A stretch of 9,161 bases of DNA from Desulfovibrio sp. (GTDB lineage Bacteria > Desulfobacterota > Desulfovibrionia > Desulfovibrionales > Desulfovibrionaceae), in contig JAITDR010000194.1 of assembly GCA_031282465.1 (NCBI GenBank), positions 1 through 9,161 of the forward strand, given 5' to 3'. Made by a program: the position numbers and the translations under genes. Every line of letters starts with the position of its first letter. Positions within the stretch are counted from its first letter, which is position 1. The notes under the pieces are model-generated. The model had not been told where the DNA came from. It saw nothing but the letters and a program-made list of their open reading frames with translations, and made no database searches. Of this stretch, positions 4,412 to 9,161 are shown one piece after another.

Positions 4412-7400
4412 ATGTCGAGCAACGGAAGCGTCGCGGAGTATCTTGAAGCGCTGGAAGCTTCACAAAGCCTGGGGCCGCAGATTACCGGGCATGTGGTGCT
4501 GCCCGCCTCGCCCCCCCGTCTTGCGTCTCTAGCGCGGCCTTGGCCCCGCGCGATGGACGGCGTTCTGGAGCACTTGGGCATCCGCGGCTTGTACAGCCAT
4601 CAGGCCGAAGGCATAGACGCCCTGCGCGCCGGGCGGAACATCATTGTTTCCACGCCCACGGCCAGCGGCAAATCCCTCATTTATACCCTGCCGGTCCTGG
4701 AGAATTTCCTGCGCGACCCCGATGCCCGCGCCCTTTTCCTTTTCCCGCTCAAGGCATTAGCCAGAGACCAACTGGCCGCGTTTGAGTCCCTGTGCGCCCA
4801 TTGGCCCGATGCTGCGCGGCCGGCCGCCGCCGTGTACGACGGTGACACAACCGGGCATTTCCGGCGCAAGATTCGTGACAATCTTCCGCAGGTGTTGTTT
4901 ACCAACCCGGAAATGCTGCATCTTTCCCTGCTGCCCCATCATAGGCTCTGGGCCGAACTTTTCGCCGGGCTTACGCTGGTGGTGGCCGATGAGGCGCACA
5001 CCTGCCGGGGGGTATACGGGGCGCACACGGCCCAGCTTTTCCGCCGGCTTCGGCGCGTAGCCTCGCATTACGGCGCTTCGCCGGTCTTTGCCCTGTGTTC
5101 GGCCACGGTGGGCAATCCGGAAGAACTGGCCCGCCTGCTCACGGGCGCTCCTGCGGCGCCCGTGCGGGCAAGCGGCGCGCCGCAGGGCCGGCGGCATTAC
5201 ATCTTTATCAATCCCTTGGAAAGTCCCGCTTCAACAGCCGTCAAGCTGCTCAAGTCCGCACTGGCCAGGGGGTTGCGCAGCATTGTCTATTGTCAGTCCC
5301 GGCGCATGACGGAACTGGTCGGCCTCTGGGCCGCGGAAAAGTCGGGCGCGTATGCCGGGCGCATCAGCGCCTACCGGGCGGGTTTTCTGCCGGAAGAACG
5401 ACGGGATATCGAAAGACGCATGGCCTCGGGCGAGCTTCTGGCCGTCATTTCCACCAGCGCCCTGGAGTTGGGCATAGACGTCGGCAGCCTGGATATCTGC
5501 ATCCTTGTGGGTTATCCGGGCACCATCATGTCCACCCTGCAGCGCGGGGGCAGGGTAGGGCGCGCGGGACAGGAAGCGGCGGTGCTGCTCGTGGCCGGCG
5601 AAGACGCCCTGGATCAGTATATCGTACGTCATGCCGGGGAATTTTTCGACCGTCCGCCGGAAAAGGCCATACTGAACCCCGATAACCCGGTCATTATGGA
5701 GCGGCACCTCGAATGCGCCGCCGCCGAACTCCCCCTGCGGCCGGACGTTGCGCCGGACAAGACCTGGATGAGCCCGGAAGCCCTTGCCGCGGTTGCCGCG
5801 TTGGAGCACCGCGGTCTGCTTTTGCGTTCGGCCGACGGCGCGGAACTGTATGCCGCCCGCAAACGTCCGCAACGGGGGATTTCTCTGCGCGGGTCGGGCG
5901 GCAATGTCGTCATTGAAACCGCGTCCGGCGAACTCATCGGCGTGGTGGACGGTGTGCGGGCGGTGCGCGAGGCGCATCCGGGCAGCATTTATCTGCATTT
6001 GGGGAGGCATTTCGAGATTACGGAACTGGATCTCGGCGCGGGCCGCGCCTTGGCCCGGCCTTTTCGCCCTTCCTGGTATACCAGGGCGCGGGGACACAAG
6101 GAGACGGAAATCCTCAGTCTCGACGAGTCGTGCGTCCACGCGGGAGCGGCCGCCCAACGGGGCCGGCTGCGCATTACCGATTTCGTCACCGGGTACGAGA
6201 AACGCTCGGTGCGCAACGGGCAACTCTTGGGGGTGCTTCCGTTGCAGTTTCCCCCGCTGGTGTTTGAAACCGAGGGACTGTGGATACTGGTGCCGCCTCA
6301 TGCGCAGGAGGCCGTCGAACAGGCTCGCCTGCATTTCATGGGCGCCATACACGCCCTGGAACACGCGGCCATCGGACTCCTGCCTCTGCAGGTTATGGCC
6401 GACCGCAACGACTTCGGCGGCATTTCAACGCCCATGCATGCGCAGACGGGCAGGCCCACGGTGTTTGTGTACGACGGCATTCCCGGCGGCGCGGGGCTTT
6501 CGCGGGCTGCTTTTGATCAAATTCCCGACCTTCTCCGGCGGGTACTCGCGGTAATCCGGGAATGCCCCTGCGAGACGGGTTGCCCTTCCTGCGTGCATTC
6601 GCCCAAGTGCGGCTCCGGCAATCGGCCCATCGACAAAGAGGGGGCCGCCTGTCTGCTGGAAGCACTGCTCACGGATACACCCGCCTGCCGCGACGAGGCT
6701 GCGCTTCTGCTGCAAACGCCGCCGAGCGGTCTGCCGGCGTCTTCCCCCGCGTTCGACTCCGGGTCGGATTCCTTCGCCGACGGCCGCGAGGCGGACCCCG
6801 GCTCCGCGCTTGGACCGACGCCGCGCATTTCGATGCAGGGGACTTCCGAACCTGAGCCGGAGCGGCCTAAAGAGAAGGGCGAAGGACAGGCCCGTCATAT
6901 CGGATGCGCGGAGGCTTCCGGGTCTTCCCCGGAACGACCGGGAGAGAGCGGCGGAGAGCATAATTTCCCGGTAGCGTGCCGTGCGGGGGAGGAGGGCGTT
7001 GCCGGGTCGGAAGTCGCTCCTGTCGTGCCGTATATTGCCCGGCGTTCCGGGCTGCATTGTCCGGGGCAGGAGTATGTGGTGCTGGATGTGGAAACCCGGC
7101 GTTCAGCCGCCGAGGTCGGCGGATGGCACAAGGCGGGAGCCATGGGCGTCAGCGTGGCCGTGCTGTACGACTCGCGCACGGATGCCTTCAGTGCGTACGG
7201 GCAGGAAGATATCCCGGCTCTGGCCGCGGTGCTGGAAGGGGCGCCGCTGGTCGTGGGCTTCAATCTGCTGCGTTTCGATTATGCGGTGCTTGCGCCGCAT
7301 GCGCCGGGCTGCGACTTTCGCCGTCTGCCCACGCTGGATATGTTGCTCAAGATACACGAACAGCTTTCCTACCGCCTTTCCCTGGACAATCTGGCTCGGG

Positions 7401-7633
7401 CCACGCTGAACAACCCCAAAAGCGCCGACGGCCTGACCGCCCTGCGCTGGTGGCGGGAAGGCAGAACGGATCTCATAGAGGCATATTGCCGGCAGGACGT
7501 GGCGGCTACACGCGACCTCTATGTCTTCGGGCGGCAACACGGCTACCTGCTTTTCACCAACAAGGCAGGCCGGCAGGTGCGGGTGCGGGCCGCCTGGCAG
7601 GACAACGACACTGCACAGGCCGCCGGCGGATGA
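4412..7633 (+). CDS. MrfA/YprA-type SF2 helicase fused to a MrfB/YprB-like DEDD exonuclease
   Basis: This is a 1073-residue protein. The helicase core has Walker A TPTASGKS (81-88), FPLKALARDQ (Ia), DEAH (193-196), SAT (230-232), STSALELGID (V) and QRGGRVGRAG (VI, 377-386). A MrfA/Hrq1-type C-terminal region follows (LQVMADRNDFGG, FVYDGIPGGAG), with the cysteine cluster C718, C720, C724, C727, C733. After a low-complexity linker of about 110 residues, an RNase-H-like exonuclease begins near 885: DVE (D892, E894), FNLLRFD (D956), LPTLDM, and YCRQD (Y1025, D1029), the DEDDy pattern. In Bacillus, separate MrfA helicase and MrfB exonuclease act in UvrABC-independent repair of mitomycin lesions; here one chain could do both. 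I chose the ATG at 4412 because homologous-looking sequence begins there; the frame is open back to a TTG at 4235, but those 59 codons look non-coding and overlap regulatory repeats. It converges on the SLC13 gene 28 bp away. Confidence 0.9.
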   Translation: MSSNGSVAEYLEALEASQSLGPQITGHVVLPASPPRLASLARPWPRAMDGVLEHLGIRGLYSHQAEGIDALRAGRNIIVSTPTASGKSLIYTLPVLENFLRDPDARALFLFPLKALARDQLAAFESLCAHWPDAARPAAAVYDGDTTGHFRRKIRDNLPQVLFTNPEMLHLSLLPHHRLWAELFAGLTLVVADEAHTCRGVYGAHTAQLFRRLRRVASHYGASPVFALCSATVGNPEELARLLTGAPAAPVRASGAPQGRRHYIFINPLESPASTAVKLLKSALARGLRSIVYCQSRRMTELVGLWAAEKSGAYAGRISAYRAGFLPEERRDIERRMASGELLAVISTSALELGIDVGSLDICILVGYPGTIMSTLQRGGRVGRAGQEAAVLLVAGEDALDQYIVRHAGEFFDRPPEKAILNPDNPVIMERHLECAAAELPLRPDVAPDKTWMSPEALAAVAALEHRGLLLRSADGAELYAARKRPQRGISLRGSGGNVVIETASGELIGVVDGVRAVREAHPGSIYLHLGRHFEITELDLGAGRALARPFRPSWYTRARGHKETEILSLDESCVHAGAAAQRGRLRITDFVTGYEKRSVRNGQLLGVLPLQFPPLVFETEGLWILVPPHAQEAVEQARLHFMGAIHALEHAAIGLLPLQVMADRNDFGGISTPMHAQTGRPTVFVYDGIPGGAGLSRAAFDQIPDLLRRVLAVIRECPCETGCPSCVHSPKCGSGNRPIDKEGAACLLEALLTDTPACRDEAALLLQTPPSGLPASSPAFDSGSDSFADGREADPGSALGPTPRISMQGTSEPEPERPKEKGEGQARHIGCAEASGSSPERPGESGGEHNFPVACRAGEEGVAGSEVAPVVPYIARRSGLHCPGQEYVVLDVETRRSAAEVGGWHKAGAMGVSVAVLYDSRTDAFSAYGQEDIPALAAVLEGAPLVVGFNLLRFDYAVLAPHAPGCDFRRLPTLDMLLKIHEQLSYRLSLDNLARATLNNPKSADGLTALRWWREGRTDLIEAYCRQDVAATRDLYVFGRQHGYLLFTNKAGRQVRVRAAWQDNDTAQAAGG

Positions 7634-7661
7634 AACACGGCACAGGACGGGCAGCCTGGGT

Positions 7662-8954
7662 TCACTTGTCGAAAGGCCAGAGCAGCGGAATAAGGAAGGT
7701 GCAAAATACCAGATAGATCAAGGTCAGAGGCAGGCCTGCCTTGACGTAATCCATGAAACGGTACCTGCCCGCGCCCAGCACCAGCGTGTTGGGAGGCGTG
7801 CCCACGGGCGTGGCGAAGGCGCACGAGGCGGCGATGGCCACGGCCATGACCACGGCATGGGGAGAAACGCCGATGCCCTTGGCTATGGAGAGCCCCACGG
7901 GGCAGAGCAGGGCCGCCGATGCCGTGTTGGACATGAATTGGGTGAGACCGGCAGTGAGCATGAACAGCACGGCCGTCAGCAGGTACGGCGACGGATTGCC
8001 GCCCATGAACCCGATGACCCCGTCGGCGATAAGTTTGCCCGCCCCGCTTTTGTCCAGAGCAATCGCAACAGGCATCATCCCCGCAAACAGAAAGATGGTC
8101 ACCCAGTCGATACTGCGGTAGGCGAGCCGCTCGTCGATGCAGCGCGTGAGGATAAGAACGCCCGCGCCGATGACCGCCGCCGTTTCCAGCGGAATTTTCT
8201 TGATGTCCAGAGCCATGACGACGACAACGGCGAGCAGGGTCAGTCCGGTAATCCACATCCCGCGCGGACTTTCCCGCACCGTGCCGCCGCCGGCGCTTTC
8301 GACCGCTTCGGCGGTTTCCACCGCTTCCTGCACATCCCCTCCTTTCGGCAACAGCCTGACGCCGATGAACATCATGTAGGCCATGCCCAGCAGGGTCATG
8401 GGCACGCCTATGCGGCCGAATTCGAAAAAGCCGAACGGCTCCATGGACGAGGCTTTGAGCGCGGCGTTGGCTATCAGGTTGGGCGGGGTGCCGACCAAGG
8501 TCATGGTCCCGCCGAAGCCCGCGGCATACGCCAGGGGCATGAGTTGCCGGGACGGCGAAATGCGCGCGACGGAACAGATGCCGATGACCACCGGCATGAG
8601 CGCCGCAGTCGTGCCTGTGTTGGACGACACGGACGAAAGCAGGGCAGCGACGAGCATGGTGCCGAACATCAGGCTTTTTTCGCTCGTCCCGCAGGCCCGC
8701 ACCACAAGGCCGCCGATGCGTTGCGCCAGACCCGTGTGAAACATTGCCGCGCCTATGACGAACATGCCCGCAAAGAGCACCACCGTGGAGTTTGAAAGCC
8801 CTGAAAACACTGTTGACGCCGGGATAACTCCCAATATCCCCAAAGCGATGGCTCCGCCCATGGCGGTGACGGCAAGAGGGGTGACTTCCGTGACGAACAA
8901 CAGCGCCATGACGCCCAGAACGATCAGCGTCAATGTCGCCGGGGACAATTCCAT
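7662..8954 (-). CDS. SLC13/DASS-family anion transporter
   Basis: This is a 430-residue inner-membrane protein with about 11 hydrophobic segments. It has the two inverted-repeat signatures of the divalent anion:sodium symporter family. SNT at 111-113 (SSVSSNTGTTAA) and SNT at 342-344 (FMSNTASAALLCP) form the substrate/Na+ loops, each followed by GTPPN (155-159 and 385-389). Family members import dicarboxylates, sulfate, phosphate or sulfonates, usually with Na+; the substrate cannot be read here. The central loop (about 200-235, Glu/Ala/Gly-rich) is short and lacks the two RCK_C (TrkA-C) domains of longer homologs. The ATG at 8954 has GGGAG (8962-8966) 7 bases upstream and the hydrophobic sequence starts at once. 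A longer frame to 9089 would add 45 residues unlike a membrane protein. It seems monocistronic; no terminator is visible in the 28-bp gap to the convergent helicase gene. Confidence 0.92.
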   Translation of the reverse strand: MELSPATLTLIVLGVMALLFVTEVTPLAVTAMGGAIALGILGVIPASTVFSGLSNSTVVLFAGMFVIGAAMFHTGLAQRIGGLVVRACGTSEKSLMFGTMLVAALLSSVSSNTGTTAALMPVVIGICSVARISPSRQLMPLAYAAGFGGTMTLVGTPPNLIANAALKASSMEPFGFFEFGRIGVPMTLLGMAYMMFIGVRLLPKGGDVQEAVETAEAVESAGGGTVRESPRGMWITGLTLLAVVVVMALDIKKIPLETAAVIGAGVLILTRCIDERLAYRSIDWVTIFLFAGMMPVAIALDKSGAGKLIADGVIGFMGGNPSPYLLTAVLFMLTAGLTQFMSNTASAALLCPVGLSIAKGIGVSPHAVVMAVAIAASCAFATPVGTPPNTLVLGAGRYRFMDYVKAGLPLTLIYLVFCTFLIPLLWPFDK

Positions 8955-8961
8955 AATACTT

Positions 8962-8966
8962 CTCCC
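8962..8966 (-). promoter_or_regulatory. Ribosome binding site deciding the SLC13 start
   Basis: GGGAG on the minus strand, 7 bases before the ATG at 8954. It decides in favour of the 430-residue protein over the 475-residue reading that begins at 9089, which lies upstream of the predicted promoter. Confidence 0.75.
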
Positions 8967-8990
8967 AAATGTAACCTGTTGATGTTGCCG

Positions 8991-9014
8991 GCCGGGATTT
9001 TCCCTTTTCCCGGC
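8991..9014 (-). promoter_or_regulatory. Leader hairpin of the SLC13 transcript
   Basis: GCCGGGA (8991-8997) and TCCCGGC (9008-9014) pair around a 10-base loop in the 5' leader, 37 bases before the ATG. There is no U-run after it, so it is not an obvious intrinsic terminator. It may be structural or regulatory. Confidence 0.4.
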
Positions 9015-9021
9015 GCTCCGT

Positions 9022-9036
9022 GCCTGCACGGCAGGC
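9022..9036 (-). promoter_or_regulatory. Palindrome at the predicted transcription start of SLC13
   Basis: GCCTGC (9022-9027), ACG, GCAGGC (9031-9036) is a perfect 6-bp inverted repeat. It begins about 9 bp after the -10 box, so it would be the first thing transcribed. As DNA it could be a repressor operator; as RNA it would be a 5'-terminal hairpin. Confidence 0.4.
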
Positions 9037-9044
9037 TGCAATAC

Positions 9045-9074
9045 ATAATAGGCACACGGCGGGATAGATGTCCA
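9045..9074 (-). promoter_or_regulatory. Sigma-70-like promoter of the SLC13 gene
   Basis: On the minus strand, TGGACA (9074-9069), 18-base spacer, TATTAT (9050-9045). Each box differs from consensus at one base. Predicted start near 9038, giving a leader of about 84 bases with two hairpins. Confidence 0.5.
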
Positions 9075-9098
9075 GAAGGAGGCCGACACGAAGGGAAA

Positions 9099-9161
9099 AT
9101 GCCGATCAATTTGAGGCTCCGCCCCAACCTGTGGGGAGAGGTTGAGAGGAATGGACTCCGG
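9099..9161 (+). CDS. Possible start of a divergent gene, cut by the window edge
   Basis: An ATG at 9099 opens a frame of 21 codons (MPINLRLRPNLWGEVERNGL...) that reaches the right edge without a stop. The translation site is unclear. A perfect AAGGAGG (9076-9082) lies 16 bases upstream, which is too far, and AAGGGA (9091-9096) only two bases upstream, which is too near. The peptide is not recognised. The region also contains a small CCCCA/TGGGG inverted repeat (9122-9136), which would equally fit a non-coding intergenic stretch. Confidence 0.25.
   Translation, partial: MPINLRLRPNLWGEVERNGLR

Noticed and set aside
5231..6364. Minus-strand open frame (377 codons) inside the helicase gene
   Set aside because: It is antisense to conserved helicase motifs, with Gln/Arg/Gly-rich composition and no recognisable domain.
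7634..7661. Bidirectional terminator between the convergent helicase and SLC13 genes
   Set aside because: The 28-bp gap has no stem followed by a T-run on either strand.
7521..8795. Long plus-strand open frame (424 codons)
   Set aside because: It is antisense to the SLC13 gene and overlaps the helicase end. Its composition is His/Gly/Arg/Asp-rich without domain signs, a usual shadow of a GC-rich gene.
7543..9057. Minus-strand open frame (504 codons) overlapping the SLC13 gene
   Set aside because: It is in another frame of the same strand, full of His/Arg/Gly, and lacks the SNT and GTPPN motifs that the accepted frame has.
8955..9089. 45-codon N-terminal extension of the SLC13 gene
   Set aside because: The ATG at 8954 has an ideal GGGAG site and begins the first membrane segment. 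The extension is polar, lies partly upstream of the predicted promoter and has no good ribosome binding site.

Overview
The window reads like chromosomal DNA of a GC-rich sulfate-reducing deltaproteobacterium, most likely a Desulfovibrionaceae member. The clues are the gene content on the left (amphi-Trp proteins, a PhoU-kinase fusion and the start of a probable ATP-grasp enzyme, which I associate with the poorly understood 'GAK' grasp-and-kinase loci of Desulfovibrio) and a GC-rich intergenic repeat of a type I associate with those genomes. This assignment rests on memory of the families, not on a search.

Left block, 1-4062, all on the minus strand. In transcription order: a 146-residue amphi-Trp protein with a low-complexity tail (4062-3622); a 222-bp spacer with three or four hairpins and two copies of a 17-bp repeat (3621-3400); a 403-residue PHP-like metal-dependent phosphoesterase (3399-2188); an 88-residue amphi-Trp protein (2101-1835); a 553-residue PhoU-kinase fusion (1833-172); and the first 38 codons of a probable ATP-grasp enzyme that runs off the left edge (116-1). 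Same strand, tight spacing and good ribosome binding sites suggest one operon. The combination (phosphate-signalling fold, small-molecule kinase fold, phosphoesterase, ligase fold, small amphi-Trp proteins) points to an uncharacterised phosphate-linked metabolic or regulatory system. The 88-residue gene and the 5' part of the PhoU-kinase gene are strikingly AT-rich (about 31% GC by hand count over 1861-2100, against about 68% in a 60-bp helicase sample).

Centre, 4063-4411: a 349-bp divergent regulatory region. It holds a PHO-box-like pair of CGTCA half-sites, a 7-bp inverted repeat, and a 37-bp imperfect direct repeat with a 70-bp period.

Right block. At 4412-7633 (+) lies one 1073-residue protein joining a MrfA/YprA-type SF2 helicase with cysteine cluster to a C-terminal DEDD-type exonuclease resembling MrfB/YprB. 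Two proteins of a Bacillus DNA-repair pathway are thus represented in one chain. It converges with a 430-residue SLC13/DASS-family anion transporter (8954-7662, minus), which has a recognisable sigma-70-like promoter and two leader hairpins. A short open frame at the right edge (9099-9161, +) may be the start of a divergent gene.

No rRNA, tRNA, CRISPR array, insertion sequence or transposase was seen.
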